NCBI GenBank assembly: GCA_005503055.1
Contig: SCOX01000004.1
Coordinates: forward strand, 1 to 64,000
DNA from: Lysobacteraceae bacterium P
Lineage (GTDB): Bacteria > Pseudomonadota > Gammaproteobacteria > Xanthomonadales > Xanthomonadaceae
DNA: 64,000 bases
Reading direction: 5' to 3'
Shown here: positions 28,561 through 39,386 of the stretch, piece after piece
How positions within the stretch are numbered: the first letter of the stretch is position 1
Layout of the letters: each line of letters starts with the position of its first letter
Notes under the pieces: model-generated
Databases searched by the model: none
What the model was told of the DNA's origin: nothing
The model's input: only the letters and a program-made list of their open reading frames with translations
Position numbers and translations under genes: made by a program

Positions 28561-28849
28561 CGGTCGGGCTCTGCGACGATCCGTTCTGCGGCGGCGCGTG
28601 GAACGGTTCGCCGGCGGCAGGGTTCTGCGGATCGCTGAGCAGGCGTACACGCAGTTCGGCCTCTTCCAGCGCGCTCTGGCAGCGGCGGTACAGGCCGACG
28701 CCGCGTTCGTACGCGGCCAGCGAGTCTTCCAGGCTCATCTCGCCGTGTTCCATCTTGTCCACCAGTTGTTCGAGCGCGTCCAGGGACTGCTCGAAATCGC
28801 TGACGGGAGAAGTGGCCGGCGCGTCTTCGGTTGCGGGTTTGCGGGGCAT
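28553..28849 (-). CDS. xseB: Exodeoxyribonuclease VII small subunit
   Basis: 98 residues from the ATG at 28849. The helical core [55 protein letters not shown] is the XseB signature. It binds XseA and forms the exonuclease VII holoenzyme that degrades single-stranded DNA. Both tails are longer and more disordered than in E. coli. It overlaps the ispA start and lies 32 bp after tilS, so tilS-xseB-ispA look like one transcript. xseA is not in the window. Confidence 0.94.
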   Translation of the reverse strand: MPRKPATEDAPATSPVSDFEQSLDALEQLVDKMEHGEMSLEDSLAAYERGVGLYRRCQSALEEAELRVRLLSDPQNPAAGEPFHAPPQNGSSQSPTDV

Positions 28850-28881
28850 GCGCGAAGTGTGCGACCGCGCCCCGGCGGGGG

Positions 28882-30231
28882 TCAATTGCCGTCGGCGGCG
28901 GTTGGGTCGCAGGACACGGCCTGGCGCCCGTGGCCGCCATCGCGATGCCAAACCAGCCGCGCGCCGCGTGCGCGCAACCAGGAATCGAAGGCGGCGGAAT
29001 GGGCCAAGTCGCCGGCGGCCAACACGTCGCCTCCGGCATCGCTCAGCAGGGGCAGGCGTTCACGCTCCCAGGGCGGTACGCCCAGGTCCTGCAGGACGTG
29101 CTTGAGCGCGTGCGAATGCGTGCGGCCGGGGAGGGCCATGCGTTCGCCGCCCTGGCGGGCATGCACGTGGACGGTCGCGTCGAATCCGTCCGCGCGTTCC
29201 AACGCGAGGCAGTCGCCGCCCGGCAGCGACAGTGGTGCGCGGCCGTCCCAGTCGGCGAACCAGTCGCCGGGCAACGCCGGGCGCTCGACGTCGGCGTGCA
29301 GCAGGTCGCGCCACGCGCGCACGGCAGCCCTTTGCCATCGGAACACCGGCTCCGCGTCGGGGCGTGCGTGGAGGATCTCCCCTTCGATCCGTTCGATGCC
29401 GTTCGCGGGCAGTGGCGGCAGGTCGAGGTCGGCGATCCAGCGGCGCAGCACGCGGGCGCGGCGGGCCTCGGGGAGCATGCGCAACTTCGCTCGCGACAGG
29501 CAGTGCGGGTCCGCGGTGGCGACGTCGGCGATCGCCACCGCGTCGCCGTCGGCCAGCAGATCGTTCGCCTGTCCGCACAGCGCGGCCGAACGGGCCAGCG
29601 CATCGGCCGCGTGCGGCCAGCGTTCGCGCAACAAGGGCAGCACGCATTGGCGCAGGAAGTTTCGGTCGAAGGCGTGGTCGGCGTTGCTCGGATCGTCGAT
29701 CCACTCCAGCCCGCGGGTCCGGGCGTAGGCGAGCAACGCATCGCGGTCGAAGTCGAGTAACGGCCGCCACAGGCGACCTGTCGCGAACGCCCGCCAGCGT
29801 CGCATCGCCGCCAGACCGTCGGGCCCGGATGCGCGCAGGGCGCGAAGGAGGAAGGTTTCGGCCTGATCGTCGCGATGGTGCGCGAGTGCCAGCACTTCGC
29901 CCGGTGCCAGCGCCGCCGCGAACGCCGCGAAGCGGGCCGCACGCGCGGCGGCCTCCGGGCCGTCGCCATCGCGCAGGACGTTCACGCGGACGACCGCAAG
30001 CGGGACCTCGAGCGCCGCACAGATGCGCTCGCAATGCGCGCTCCAGCGGTCGGCGTCCGGATGCAGGCCGTGATGCACGTGGATGGCCCTCAGCCCGCCT
30101 GAGCGGTCCGAGGTGCCGAGCAAGTGCAGCAGCACCGTCGAATCCAGCCCCCCGCTGTAGCCCACGCACAATGGCGCCGCGGGGCGGTCGTGCAGGGCCG
30201 TGAAGAGCGCGGGGGCGAGCGGGGCGGACAT
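28882..30231 (-). CDS. tilS: tRNA(Ile)-lysidine synthetase
   Basis: 449 residues from the ATG at 30231. The PP-loop ATPase motif is SGGLDS (in [18 protein letters not shown]), followed by [17 protein letters not shown] and [30 protein letters not shown], all TilS hallmarks. The C-terminal domain ([50 protein letters not shown]) recognises the tRNA. It converts C34 of the CAU anticodon to lysidine so that the tRNA reads AUA. It heads the tilS-xseB-ispA minus-strand run. Confidence 0.96.
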   Translation of the reverse strand: MSAPLAPALFTALHDRPAAPLCVGYSGGLDSTVLLHLLGTSDRSGGLRAIHVHHGLHPDADRWSAHCERICAALEVPLAVVRVNVLRDGDGPEAAARAARFAAFAAALAPGEVLALAHHRDDQAETFLLRALRASGPDGLAAMRRWRAFATGRLWRPLLDFDRDALLAYARTRGLEWIDDPSNADHAFDRNFLRQCVLPLLRERWPHAADALARSAALCGQANDLLADGDAVAIADVATADPHCLSRAKLRMLPEARRARVLRRWIADLDLPPLPANGIERIEGEILHARPDAEPVFRWQRAAVRAWRDLLHADVERPALPGDWFADWDGRAPLSLPGGDCLALERADGFDATVHVHARQGGERMALPGRTHSHALKHVLQDLGVPPWERERLPLLSDAGGDVLAAGDLAHSAAFDSWLRARGARLVWHRDGGHGRQAVSCDPTAADGN

Positions 30232-30343
30232 CCGGCGATGGTGCCACGGTGGTGGAATGCAGCAACCCATCGATGGGGCTGCGCGCGACACCTTGCGCCC
30301 GCACCATTTGCCCATCCCCGCAATCGCACCACAGGAGTCTGCC

Positions 30344-31405
30344 GTGTCCCGGCTCTTCGCCCCCTTCGAACAGCGCTCGCTCACCCTGCGAAATCGCCTG
30401 GTGGTGGCGCCGATGTGCCAGTACTCGGCAGTCGATGGCGTGCCCAACGATTGGCACCTCGTCCACCTCGGCAGCCGCGCCGTCGGTGGCGCAGGCGCGA
30501 TCATCGCCGAGGCCACGGCGGTCAGCGCCGAAGGTCGCATTTCGCCCTCCGACACCGGCTTGTGGAACGACCAGCAGGCCGAAGCGTGGTCGCGCATCGC
30601 GCGCTTTGTCGCCTGCCAGGGCACGGTTCCGGGCGTCCAGCTCGCGCACGCCGGTCGCAAGGCCAGCGTCGCGCCGCCGTGGCTGGGCGGGATCGCGGTG
30701 ACGCCGCCGGATGGCGGCTGGACGCCGGTCGCGCCGTCGGGAATCGCCTTCAGCGAAACCTCGCCGCTGCCGCGTGCGCTGCACGAAAGCGAGATCAAGA
30801 ACGTGGTGGACGACTTCGCCTGCGCGGCATGGCGCGCGCAGGCGGCGGGTTTCCAGCTGGCCGAGATCCACGCCGCGCACGGCTACCTGCTGCACCAGTT
30901 CCTCTCGCCGCTGTCGAACCACCGCAACGACGAATACGGCGGTTCGTTCGAGAACCGCATCCGCCTGCTGCTGGAGGTCATCGACGCGGTGCGCAAGGTC
31001 TGGCCCGAGCGCCTGCCGTTGTGGCTGCGCGTTTCGGCGACCGACTGGACCGACGGCGGCTGGGACATCGAGCAGAGCGTGGAGCTGGCGCGCATCGTCA
31101 AGTCGCGCGGGATCGACCTCATCGACGTGTCCACCGGCGGCCTGATGCACGGCGCGAAGGTTCCGCTGTCGCCGGGTTACCAGGTGCCGTTCGCGGCGCG
31201 CATTCGCGAGGAAGCCGGCATCGCGACGGGCGCGGTCGGATTGATCACCAGGTCCGACCATGCCGAAACCATCGTCGAAAGCGGCGAGGCCGACGTGGTG
31301 CTCATCGCCCGCGAACTGCTGCGCGATCCCTATTTCCCGCGGCGTGCGGCGAAGGAACTGTCGGGCGAGTTGCACGCGCCGGAGCAGTACCTGCGCGCGT
31401 GGTGA
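30344..31405 (+). CDS. Old yellow enzyme family NADH:flavin oxidoreductase (YqjM-like)
   Basis: 353 residues from the GTG at 30344, with AGGAG 7 nt upstream. It has the FMN-binding TIM barrel of the OYE family: LRNRLVVAPMCQYSA (with the Cys typical of thermophilic-like/YqjM OYEs), QLAHAGRKAS, and EIHAAHGYLLHQFLSPLSNHRNDEYGGSFENRIRLLLEV. Such enzymes reduce activated C=C bonds of enones, nitro compounds or quinones; the physiological substrate is unknown. It is divergent from tilS and ends 10 bp from the convergent DUF3566 gene. Confidence 0.92.
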   Translation: MSRLFAPFEQRSLTLRNRLVVAPMCQYSAVDGVPNDWHLVHLGSRAVGGAGAIIAEATAVSAEGRISPSDTGLWNDQQAEAWSRIARFVACQGTVPGVQLAHAGRKASVAPPWLGGIAVTPPDGGWTPVAPSGIAFSETSPLPRALHESEIKNVVDDFACAAWRAQAAGFQLAEIHAAHGYLLHQFLSPLSNHRNDEYGGSFENRIRLLLEVIDAVRKVWPERLPLWLRVSATDWTDGGWDIEQSVELARIVKSRGIDLIDVSTGGLMHGAKVPLSPGYQVPFAARIREEAGIATGAVGLITRSDHAETIVESGEADVVLIARELLRDPYFPRRAAKELSGELHAPEQYLRAW

Positions 31406-31415
31406 GGTGCAGGCG

Positions 31416-31706
31416 TCAGGCGGTTTCGATCTCGATGCCGCCGACGTAGCGCGCGGCGAGGTTGTAGATCCATGCGTGCAGCGCGCCGACCAGGAAGCCC
31501 AACAGCGCGTAGAACACCGGCAGGATGATCAGTCCGAGCGCACCGTAGCGCGCCATCCAGGCGAATCCCGCGTGTTCGTGGATGTCGACCACGCCGAGGG
31601 ACTTCAGCGCGAACAGCGTGGCGACCGCGGCGATCAGTCCGAACACCGCGCAGACGATGCCGACGACGCGACCGACGGTGACGATGCCCACGCGCTTGAT
31701 GATCAT
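31416..31706 (-). CDS. DUF3566-like small membrane protein, copy 1
   Basis: 96 residues. Two membrane segments (GRVVGIVCAVFGLIAAVATLFAL and GALGLIILPVFYALLGFLVGALHAWIYNLAARYVGGIEI) and the terminal YNLAARYVGGIEIE match the DUF3566-type transmembrane domain. Function unknown. It is a tandem paralogue of the gene just upstream, with the same start (MI.[KR]RVG), the same two-helix layout and the same ending, but a different central loop. It lies 11 bp downstream of copy 2, so the two are probably co-transcribed. Confidence 0.8.
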   Translation of the reverse strand: MIIKRVGIVTVGRVVGIVCAVFGLIAAVATLFALKSLGVVDIHEHAGFAWMARYGALGLIILPVFYALLGFLVGALHAWIYNLAARYVGGIEIETA

Positions 31707-31717
31707 GGTCGGTTCCG

Positions 31718-32011
31718 TCAGCGCAGGTCGATCTCGATCCCGCCGACGAAGCGCGCGGCGAGGTTGTAGATCCACGCGTAGATCGCGCCGCCGATGAAGC
31801 CGGCGATGCCGTAGAGGATCGGCAGCGCGACGATGGCGAGTGCGCCCATGCCGGCGATCCAGGCCATGCCCGGATCCTGTTGCGCGGCTTCGGGCAGAGC
31901 GCCGGTGGAAAACACCAGCGTCATCAGTACGCCACCGAGCAGGCCGAACACGGCCGAGACGATGCCGAAGATCCTGGCGACCGAAAGGACTCCCACGCGC
32001 CGCACGATCAT
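31718..32011 (-). CDS. DUF3566-like small membrane protein, copy 2
   Basis: 97 residues from the ATG at 32011. It has the same plan as its downstream neighbour: MIVRRVGVLSVARIFGIVSAVFGLLGGVLMTLVF, a polar loop (PEAAQQDPGMAW), then GALAIVALPILYGIAGFIGGAIYAWIYNLAARFVGGIEI. The central loop and first helix differ between the two while the C-terminal helix is almost identical, which suggests duplication with divergence or a hetero-oligomer. It is 102 bp downstream of accA on the same strand. Confidence 0.8.
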   Translation of the reverse strand: MIVRRVGVLSVARIFGIVSAVFGLLGGVLMTLVFSTGALPEAAQQDPGMAWIAGMGALAIVALPILYGIAGFIGGAIYAWIYNLAARFVGGIEIDLR

Positions 32012-32113
32012 GAGCGTTCCCCGCCCGGCGACGGGCCGGGTCGGGCGAAGGTTCACCGCGGGGGCGCTATGCGCCCGTGAAGGCGGCCGGAGGCGTTCCC
32101 TGGCGCGCGGGGG

Positions 32114-33073
32114 TTACGCCGCCTCGTACGCGCCGTAGCTGCGCAGGCGCTTGTAGCGGCGGTCGAGCAGATCCTCGACGGGCAGTGCCTCCAGCGCGTC
32201 CAGCTCGTTGACCAGCACGGCCTTCAGGCGCGTGGCCATCTGCTTGGGATTGCGGTGCGCGCCGCCGATCGGCTCGCGCACGATCTTGTCGACCAGGCCC
32301 AGGCCGAGCAGGCGCTTGGCGGTGAGGCCCAGTTGCTCGGCGGCGTCCTTGGCCTTGCCCGCGTCCTTCCACAGGATCGAGGCGCAACCCTCGGGCGAGA
32401 TCACCGAGTAGGTGCTGTATTCCAGCATCATCGTGCGATCGCCGACGCCGATGGCGAGCGCGCCGCCGGAGCCGCCTTCGCCGATCACGGTGCAGATCAC
32501 CGGGACCTTCAGCTCACTCATTTCCAGCAGGTTGCGCGCGATGGCTTCGGACTGGCCGCGTTCTTCCGCGCCCACGCCCGGGTAGGCGCCCGGCGTGTCG
32601 ATGAAGGTCAGGATCGGCAGCCTGAAGCGCTCGGCCAGCTTCATCAGGCGCAGCGCCTTGCGGTAGCCCTCCGGGCGCGGCATGCCGAAATTGCGCTTGA
32701 TCTTGCTCTTGGTGTCGCGGCCCTTCTGGTGGCCGATGATGACCACGCTGCGGCCGTTGATGCGGCCCAGTCCACCGACGATGGCGGCGTCGTCGGCGTA
32801 GGCGCGGTCGCCGGCCAGCTCCTGGAACTCGTCGCACATCACGCGGATGTAGTCGTTGGTGTACGGGCGCGCCGGATGGCGGGCCAGCTGCGAGACCTGC
32901 CACGGGGTCAGGTCGCGGAAGATCTGCGCGGTGCGGATGCGCAGCTTGTCCTGCAACGCATGGACCTCGGTGTCCACATCCACGGCCGGGGCGTTGCTGG
33001 CGTGGCGCAGTTCCTGGATCTTGGCTTCCAGGTCGGCGATGGGCTGCTCGAAGTCGAGGTAGTTCGGATTCAT
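32114..33073 (-). CDS. accA: Acetyl-CoA carboxylase carboxyltransferase alpha subunit
   Basis: 319 residues from the ATG at 33073. [23 protein letters not shown] opens it; the carboxyltransferase core has [67 protein letters not shown] and [15 protein letters not shown]. With AccD it transfers the carboxyl group from biotin to acetyl-CoA, the first step of fatty acid synthesis. In enterobacteria it directly follows dnaE; here a GH31 gene on the other strand separates them. Confidence 0.97.
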   Translation of the reverse strand: MNPNYLDFEQPIADLEAKIQELRHASNAPAVDVDTEVHALQDKLRIRTAQIFRDLTPWQVSQLARHPARPYTNDYIRVMCDEFQELAGDRAYADDAAIVGGLGRINGRSVVIIGHQKGRDTKSKIKRNFGMPRPEGYRKALRLMKLAERFRLPILTFIDTPGAYPGVGAEERGQSEAIARNLLEMSELKVPVICTVIGEGGSGGALAIGVGDRTMMLEYSTYSVISPEGCASILWKDAGKAKDAAEQLGLTAKRLLGLGLVDKIVREPIGGAHRNPKQMATRLKAVLVNELDALEALPVEDLLDRRYKRLRSYGAYEAA

Positions 33074-33245
33074 GCGGGGGCCGTTGGCCGGAAAGGGCGA
33101 CAGTCTAGCCGAGGCGGGGTGACCGTACCGAGAGGTGTGTTTCGAGTACGGATCGCGCACTGAAAACGTCTTCATGAGGCTGCAAGGCCCTGTGGCCTTG
33201 GCCGCGTGCTTGAATCGGCGGAGTGATGGGACGGGGGCAACGCGG

Positions 33246-35702
33246 ATGAAGGCATGGGGATGGGCGGCCTGCGCGCTGCTGGCGTGGGGGCTGGCCGGAC
33301 CGGTCGCCGCCGCCGGTTGGCACCATCTCGGCGATGCGGGCCGGATCGAACGCCGCGCCGACGGCGTGGTCGTCCACAGCGGCGACGCCCGCGTGCAGGT
33401 CAGCGTCCATGCCGACGGCGTGTTCCGCGTGCGCCTGGCGCCTACCGGACGTTTCGAGGGCGATGCGTCATGGGCCGTCGCGCAGGCAGCCGATGCGCCG
33501 CGCGTGACCATCACCGAGGATCGCGCCGCGGTACGCGTGGAATCCGGCGATGTCGTCGCCATCGTCCATCGCGCGCCGCTGCGGGTGGATTTCACCGGTC
33601 GGGACGGGCGCATGCTGCTCGCCGACGAAGCGCAGTTGCCGATGGCATGGATGCCCAGCGAACACGGAACGCGCGTGCGTGCGTGGAAATCGATGCCGGC
33701 CGACGAGCACTACTACGGCCTGGGCGACAAAGCCGGCCCGCTGGATCGCCGCGGGCGCGCCTTCGCGATGTGGAACGTCGATGCCTACGCGTGGCAGGGG
33801 CACAGCGATCCGCTGTACAAGTCGATCCCGTTCTTCATCGGTCTGCGCAGCGGTGTCGCGTACGGCGTGTTCTTCGACAACACGCACCGCAGCAGTTTCG
33901 ACTTCGGCAAGGAGTCGGACGATTTCTTCAGCTTCGGTGCGCAGGGCGGCACGCTGGACTATTACTTCATCGCCGGGCCGCAGCCGGCGAAAGTGATCGA
34001 GCGCTACACCGCGCTCACCGGCCGCACGCCACTGCCGCCGCTGTGGTCGCTGGGATTCCAGCAATCGCGCTACAGCTACAACCCCGAGTCGGAAGTGCGC
34101 CAGATAGCCAGGCAGCTGCGCGAACACCGCATTCCCAGCGATGCGATCTACCTCGACATCGACTACCAGCAGGGCTACGCGCCGTTCACCGTCGACCGAG
34201 CGCAGTTTCCCCACTTCGAGCAGATGATCGCCGACCTGCGCCGCGATGGCCTGCGAACGGTGCTGATCACCGACCTGCACATCAAGCACGATCCGGGCAA
34301 GAACTACGCGGCGTTCGACTCTGGCGTGCGCGAGGATGCGTTCATCCGCAATCCCGACGGTTCGTTGTACATCGGCGAGGTATGGCCGGGCGACGCGGTG
34401 TTTCCCGACTTCACGCTGACGCGCGTGCGTGACTGGTGGGGCGGGCTGTACCGCGACTTCACCGCGATGGGCGCCGCCGGTTACTGGAACGACATGAACG
34501 AGCCGTCGGTGTTCAACGTGCCGGGCAACACGATGTCGCTGGACGCGGTGCATCGCATGGACGATGGAAGCACGCGCGACCATCGCGCGATCCACAACGT
34601 GTACGGCATGCTCAACGCTCGAGCGACGTATGAAGGACTGCTCAAGTTGCAGCCGACGCAGCGGCCGTTCGTGCTCACGCGCGCCGCCTACGCGGGCGCG
34701 CAGCGCTACGCCGCGACCTGGACCGGCGACAACACCGCCAGCTGGCATCACCTCGCGCAGAGCACGCCGAACCTGATGAGCCTGGGGTTGTCGGGCATGG
34801 CGCTGGCGGGCGACGACGTGGGCGGTTTCATCGGTTCGCCGCCGCCCGACCTGCTGACACGCTGGTTCCAGTTGGGCGCGTTCAATCCGGTGTTCCGCAA
34901 TCACGCGGCCACCGACACGCGCCCCCACGAGGCCTGGGTCGACGGTCCGGAACACGAAGCGCTGCGGCGCGAAGCGATCGAACTGCGCTATCGCCTGATG
35001 CCGTACCTCTACACCGCCGCGGAGGAGAACGCGCGTACGGGCCTGCCGATCATGCGCCCGGTGTTCCTGGCGTATCCGCAGGCGGAAGCGTTCTACGGCA
35101 ACGACCGCGATTTCCTGTTCGGCGGCGACCTGTTCATCGCGCCGGTCGTGGATGAGCGGCTGGATGCGCATGCCGTGTCGTTGCCGCCGGGTGCGTGGTA
35201 CGCGTTCGGTACCTCGCAGCGGTTGGTCGCGGCGAAGGAACCGATCAGGATCGATCCACGCCCGCAGGGCACGCCGGTGTACGCACGCGCGGGCGCGATC
35301 ATCCCCATGCAACCGCTGGTGCAGCACACCGGACAAACGCCGAAGGGCCCGCTCGAACTGCAGGTCTATCTGCCCGATGCGGGTGTCGGCGAGTGTCGCG
35401 GCGCGCTGTACCAGGACGATGGCGAGAGCTTCGCCTACCGCGAGGGAGCGCTGCTACGCGTGGCGTATGGATGCGAGGCGACCGACGCGTCGTTGGCGAT
35501 CGAATCGCGAATCGAACACGACGGCTTCGCACCATGGTGGCGCGATGCGCAGGTGACGGTGTTCGGCGTGACGCGCCGTCCGGCGGCGGTGATGGTGGAC
35601 GGCCAGTCGGTGAAAGGCTGGCGCCACGACGCGTCCGCGCGCACGGTGGTGCTCACGGTGCCGCAGGCGCGCAGGCGCTGGCGGGTGGAGTTGCGGTACT
35701 GA
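33246..35702 (+). CDS. Secreted glycoside hydrolase family 31 (alpha-glucosidase-like)
   Basis: 818 residues from the ATG at 33246, with a signal peptide ([24 protein letters not shown]). GH31 order is intact: the N-terminal sandwich with [15 protein letters not shown], the barrel with [12 protein letters not shown], the nucleophile Asp416 in [12 protein letters not shown], and the acid/base Asp495 in WTGDNTASW, followed by [23 protein letters not shown] and the C-terminal sandwich with IPMQPLV and [26 protein letters not shown]. It should cleave alpha-linked glucosides or related sugars in the periplasm or outside. It lies between dnaE and accA on the opposite strand, probably an acquired gene. 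No transporter or regulator accompanies it. Confidence 0.93.
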   Translation: MKAWGWAACALLAWGLAGPVAAAGWHHLGDAGRIERRADGVVVHSGDARVQVSVHADGVFRVRLAPTGRFEGDASWAVAQAADAPRVTITEDRAAVRVESGDVVAIVHRAPLRVDFTGRDGRMLLADEAQLPMAWMPSEHGTRVRAWKSMPADEHYYGLGDKAGPLDRRGRAFAMWNVDAYAWQGHSDPLYKSIPFFIGLRSGVAYGVFFDNTHRSSFDFGKESDDFFSFGAQGGTLDYYFIAGPQPAKVIERYTALTGRTPLPPLWSLGFQQSRYSYNPESEVRQIARQLREHRIPSDAIYLDIDYQQGYAPFTVDRAQFPHFEQMIADLRRDGLRTVLITDLHIKHDPGKNYAAFDSGVREDAFIRNPDGSLYIGEVWPGDAVFPDFTLTRVRDWWGGLYRDFTAMGAAGYWNDMNEPSVFNVPGNTMSLDAVHRMDDGSTRDHRAIHNVYGMLNARATYEGLLKLQPTQRPFVLTRAAYAGAQRYAATWTGDNTASWHHLAQSTPNLMSLGLSGMALAGDDVGGFIGSPPPDLLTRWFQLGAFNPVFRNHAATDTRPHEAWVDGPEHEALRREAIELRYRLMPYLYTAAEENARTGLPIMRPVFLAYPQAEAFYGNDRDFLFGGDLFIAPVVDERLDAHAVSLPPGAWYAFGTSQRLVAAKEPIRIDPRPQGTPVYARAGAIIPMQPLVQHTGQTPKGPLELQVYLPDAGVGECRGALYQDDGESFAYREGALLRVAYGCEATDASLAIESRIEHDGFAPWWRDAQVTVFGVTRRPAAVMVDGQSVKGWRHDASARTVVLTVPQARRRWRVELRY

Positions 35703-35730
35703 GGCGCAGCTTCGCATCGAACATTCGTAA

Positions 35731-35767
35731 CCGTTCGCCCTGAGCGTGGCGTCGAAGGCGCGAACGG
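35731..35767. repeat. Intergenic palindrome between GH31 gene and dnaE
   Basis: CCGTTCGCC near the left end pairs with GGCGCGAACGG at the right, enclosing CCTGAGC and GTCGAAGG. The TTCG..CTGAGC..GTCGAAGG..GAACGG layout is a widely dispersed proteobacterial intergenic element. It lies between convergent genes and may also act as a terminator. Confidence 0.6.
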
Positions 35768-35810
35768 TGCGAGCACATGCTCAGCTGCGGGAAGACTCGC
35801 AACTTCGCCG

Positions 35811-38800
35811 TCAACTCGCCCACGGTTTCGACAGCGCCAGCCTCACCGCGCGCACGCCCGGCGTCGCGCGCAGGCGCGAGGGCAGGTCGGCGTCGGCGCG
35901 GATCGACTGCGTACCGTTGAGGTCGATCGAACCGGCGGCGCCTTGGCGCACCAGCAGGTCCATGCGGATCGGCGTGTGGCCGGGGCGGAACGACGACAGC
36001 ACCGCATCGACGCGCTGCATCGTGCCCGGTTCGCGCAGGTCCAGGCGCAGCGACAGGCGCTGCGCGTGCTTCTCGCAGACCTGCTCGAAACTCCAGGCGC
36101 GCGAGGCGCGCAAGGCGAAGCCGCCGCTGAAGCTGTCCTCGCGCAGGCCGCCCTGGATCACCAGCAGCCGGTCGCGTACCAGCAGCGAGGCGAACTCGGT
36201 GTAGGTCTCGGAGAAGAACGCGCATTCCAGGCGGCCGCGACCGTCCTCGATCTGCACGAACATCTGGCTGTCGCCTTTCTTGCGCAGGCCGACGACGAGG
36301 CCGGCGACGACCGTTTCCACTTCCTGGCGCCAGCTGCCGCGCGCGGGTTCGGGGCGGTTTTCCCAGATCTTTTCGAGACCGCTGAGATCGTTGCCGATCA
36401 GGCCCCGCACTTCATCGCGATATGGATCGAACGGGTGGCCGCTGAGGTAGTGGCCCAACGTCTCGCGCTCGCCGTTCAGGATCTGCGTCAGCGGCCATTC
36501 TTCGGTTTCTGGCAGGTCCAGGTGCAGTGCGGGCGTCGATGCTTCGAAACCGCCGAACAGCGACACCTGTCCGGCCTCGCGTTCCTTCGCCAGTTGGTCG
36601 GTGGCCTTGAGCACTTCGGGCAACTGCAGCATCAGGCTCGCGCGATTCCGGCCGAGCTTGTCGAGCGCGCCGGCCTGCGTCAGCGCTTCCAATGCACGGC
36701 GGTTGAGCTTGCCGCTGTCCACGCGCTTGCAGAAATCGAGCAACGCGTCGAACGGGCCGGCACGGCGCGCCTCGACGATCGCCTCGCACGCGCCGCGACC
36801 GACGCCCTTCACCGCGCCGAGGCCGTAACGGATCGTCGTGGCGTCCTTGGCTTCGAACATGTACGCCGACTGGTCGACGTCCGGCGGCAGCACGGTCAGG
36901 CCCATCACGCGGCACTCGTCGAGGAACGCGGTGACCTTGTCGGTGTTGTCCATGTCGGAGGACAGCACCGCGGCCATGAACTCGGCCGGGTAGTGCACCT
37001 TCAACCACGCGGTCTGGTACGCGACCAGTGCGTAGGCGGCCGAGTGCGACTTGTTGAAGCCGTACTCGGCGAACTTCTCCATCAGGTCGAAGATCGGGCT
37101 CGCCTGCCTGGCCTCGATGCCGCGCGCCTTGCAGCCGTCTTCGAACTTGGCGCGTTCCTTCGCCATCTCCTCGGGCTTCTTCTTGCCCATCGCGCGACGC
37201 AGCATGTCGGCGCCGCCGAGCGTGTAGCCGGCGAGCACCTGCGCGATCTGCATCACCTGTTCCTGGTACACGATGACGCCGTAGGTCGGCCCCAGTACGG
37301 GTTCCAGCAGCGGATGCGGGTAACTGACTTCGGTGTTGCCGTGCTTGCGATCGACCCATTCGCGGTCCATCCCCGAACCCAGCGGGCCGGGACGGAACAG
37401 CGCAGCGAGCGCGATGATGTCCTCGAAGGTGTCGGGCCTGGCGCGCTTGAGCAGCTCGCGCATGCCGCGCGATTCGAACTGGAACACCGCGACCGTGTCG
37501 CCGCGCGCGAACAGCTCGTAGCTGAGCTTGTCATCCAGTGGCAGCGCGGCGATGTCGAACTGCGGCGTGGCGACGTCCTTGCGCGTGAAGGCCATCGCCG
37601 GGCCCGGCTCGACGTTTTGCGCGTTCGCCAGGCGTTTGTTGATCGCCTTCACCGCCCAGTCGATGATCGTCAGCGTACGCAGGCCGAGGAAGTCGAACTT
37701 CACCAGGCCGACAGCTTCGACGTCGTCCTTGTCGAACTGCGTGACGGGGTTGCGGCCGCGGCCTTCGCCATCGTGTTCGGCGAACAGCGGGCAGAAATCG
37801 GACAGCGGGCTGGGCGCGATCACCACGCCACCGGCGTGCTTGCCGGCGTTGCGCGTGAGGTCTTCGAGGCTTCGCGCCAGGTCCATCAGGTCGCGCACGT
37901 CTTCTTCGGCGTGGTAACGCTGGATGAGGTCGGTCGAAGCGAGCGTGCCGTCCTTCTTCGACGCTTCCGACTCGCCCATCGCATCGTCCAGGCAGATGCC
38001 CAGCGTGTTCGGGATGAGTTTGGCGATGCCGTCGACGAAACCGTACGGATGGCCCAGCACGCGGCCGGTGTCGCGCACCACGGCCTTCGCGGCCATGGTG
38101 CCGTAGGTGATGATCTGCGAGACGCGGTCGCGGCCGTATTTGCGTGCGACGTAGTCGATGACCTCGTCGCGGCGGTCCATGCAGAAGTCGATGTCGAAGT
38201 CGGGCATCGACACGCGTTCGGGATTGAGGAATCGCTCGAACAGCAGGTCGTACGGCAGCGGGTCCAGATCGGTGATGCCCAGCGCCCAGGCGACCAGCGA
38301 ACCGGCACCCGAACCGCGGCCCGGACCGACCGGAATGTCGTGGTCCTTCGCCCAGTTGATGAAGTCCGCCACGATCAGGAAGTAACCGGGGAACCCCATC
38401 TTGATGATGACGTCCAGCTCGACGTCCAGGCGCGACTCGTAGTCGGCGCGCGATTTGTCGGGCGCGAGCGGGTTCTTCTCGAGCCGCTTTTCCAGGCCTT
38501 CGCGCGCGCTGTTGCGCAACCAGCTCTCGATGGTGTGCTCGCTGGGCACCGGGAACGCAGGCAGCGCGTACTCGCCGAGTTTCATCTCGACGTTGCAGCG
38601 CATCGCCAGCGAGAACGCATTGTCGATCGCGTCGGGGACGTCGGCGAACAGCGCCTGCATCTCCTGCGAGGACTTCAGGTACTGCTCGGCGCTGTAGTCC
38701 TTGGGGCGCTTGGGGTCGTCGAGCACGCGGCCGGAGGCGATGCACACGCGCGCCTCGTGCGCGTCGAAACCCTCCGCGTCGAGGAAACGCACGTCGTTGC

Positions 38801-39386
38801 TGGCGATGACCGGCAGCGAGCGCGCGGCCGATGCGTGTAGCGCGAAGGCGTTGAACGCTTCCTCGCCTTCGCGGCCCGTGCGGGTGAGTTCAAGGTGCAG
38901 GCGTTCGCCGAAGACGCTGCGCCAGTCCATCAGCCAGGCTTCGGCGAGCTCGTGGCGGTTGCCGGTGGCCAGGCGCCCGGCCAGGCTGTGCCGGCCGACC
39001 AGCGCGAACAGGCCGGCATTGTTCTCGCGTAGCCATTCGGGGCGCAGCGCCACGCCGTCGGTGCGATGGCCTTCCATCCAGGCGCGCGTGAGCAGGCGCG
39101 ACAGCGTGAGGTAGCCGTTGCGGTCGCGGCACAGCAGGGTCATGCGCGAGGTGTTTTCGTTGCCGTCGGCCAAGCCGATGTCGGCGCCGATGATCGGCTT
39201 CAGCCCCGCGCCTTCGGCGGCCTTGTAGAACTTGACCGTGGCGAACAGGTTGTCCAGGTCGGTCAGCGCCACTGCCGGCTGCGAAAGCGCGGCGCAGCGT
39301 TTCACCAGCTCGTCGATGCGGATCGTCGAGTCGGCGAGCGAGTACTCGCTGTGGAGATGAAGGTGGACGAAGGGGACTGCAGGCAT
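35811..39386 (-). CDS. dnaE: DNA polymerase III alpha subunit
   Basis: 1191 residues. An N-terminal PHP domain (FVHLHLHSEYSLADS) is followed by the C-family palm with SMPDFDIDFCMDRRDEV (catalytic Asp398 and Asp400), GPGRGSGAGSLVAWALGITDLDPL, FKDILLFERFL-type blocks, AGKHAGGVVIAP, EYGFNKSHSAAYALVAYQTAWLK and a C-terminal OB fold (VVAGLVVGLRKKGDSQMFVQIEDGRGRLECAFFSE). It is the replicative polymerase. The usual rnhB-dnaE link is broken by a 4-kb accessory block upstream. The ending LSKPWAS closes the family's C-terminal domain. Confidence 0.98.
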   Translation of the reverse strand: MPAVPFVHLHLHSEYSLADSTIRIDELVKRCAALSQPAVALTDLDNLFATVKFYKAAEGAGLKPIIGADIGLADGNENTSRMTLLCRDRNGYLTLSRLLTRAWMEGHRTDGVALRPEWLRENNAGLFALVGRHSLAGRLATGNRHELAEAWLMDWRSVFGERLHLELTRTGREGEEAFNAFALHASAARSLPVIASNDVRFLDAEGFDAHEARVCIASGRVLDDPKRPKDYSAEQYLKSSQEMQALFADVPDAIDNAFSLAMRCNVEMKLGEYALPAFPVPSEHTIESWLRNSAREGLEKRLEKNPLAPDKSRADYESRLDVELDVIIKMGFPGYFLIVADFINWAKDHDIPVGPGRGSGAGSLVAWALGITDLDPLPYDLLFERFLNPERVSMPDFDIDFCMDRRDEVIDYVARKYGRDRVSQIITYGTMAAKAVVRDTGRVLGHPYGFVDGIAKLIPNTLGICLDDAMGESEASKKDGTLASTDLIQRYHAEEDVRDLMDLARSLEDLTRNAGKHAGGVVIAPSPLSDFCPLFAEHDGEGRGRNPVTQFDKDDVEAVGLVKFDFLGLRTLTIIDWAVKAINKRLANAQNVEPGPAMAFTRKDVATPQFDIAALPLDDKLSYELFARGDTVAVFQFESRGMRELLKRARPDTFEDIIALAALFRPGPLGSGMDREWVDRKHGNTEVSYPHPLLEPVLGPTYGVIVYQEQVMQIAQVLAGYTLGGADMLRRAMGKKKPEEMAKERAKFEDGCKARGIEARQASPIFDLMEKFAEYGFNKSHSAAYALVAYQTAWLKVHYPAEFMAAVLSSDMDNTDKVTAFLDECRVMGLTVLPPDVDQSAYMFEAKDATTIRYGLGAVKGVGRGACEAIVEARRAGPFDALLDFCKRVDSGKLNRRALEALTQAGALDKLGRNRASLMLQLPEVLKATDQLAKEREAGQVSLFGGFEASTPALHLDLPETEEWPLTQILNGERETLGHYLSGHPFDPYRDEVRGLIGNDLSGLEKIWENRPEPARGSWRQEVETVVAGLVVGLRKKGDSQMFVQIEDGRGRLECAFFSETYTEFASLLVRDRLLVIQGGLREDSFSGGFALRASRAWSFEQVCEKHAQRLSLRLDLREPGTMQRVDAVLSSFRPGHTPIRMDLLVRQGAAGSIDLNGTQSIRADADLPSRLRATPGVRAVRLALSKPWAS

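Noticed and set aside
35943-38840. 965-codon plus-strand frame opposite dnaE
   Set aside because: Antisense shadow with repetitive Val/Arg/Gln/His content.
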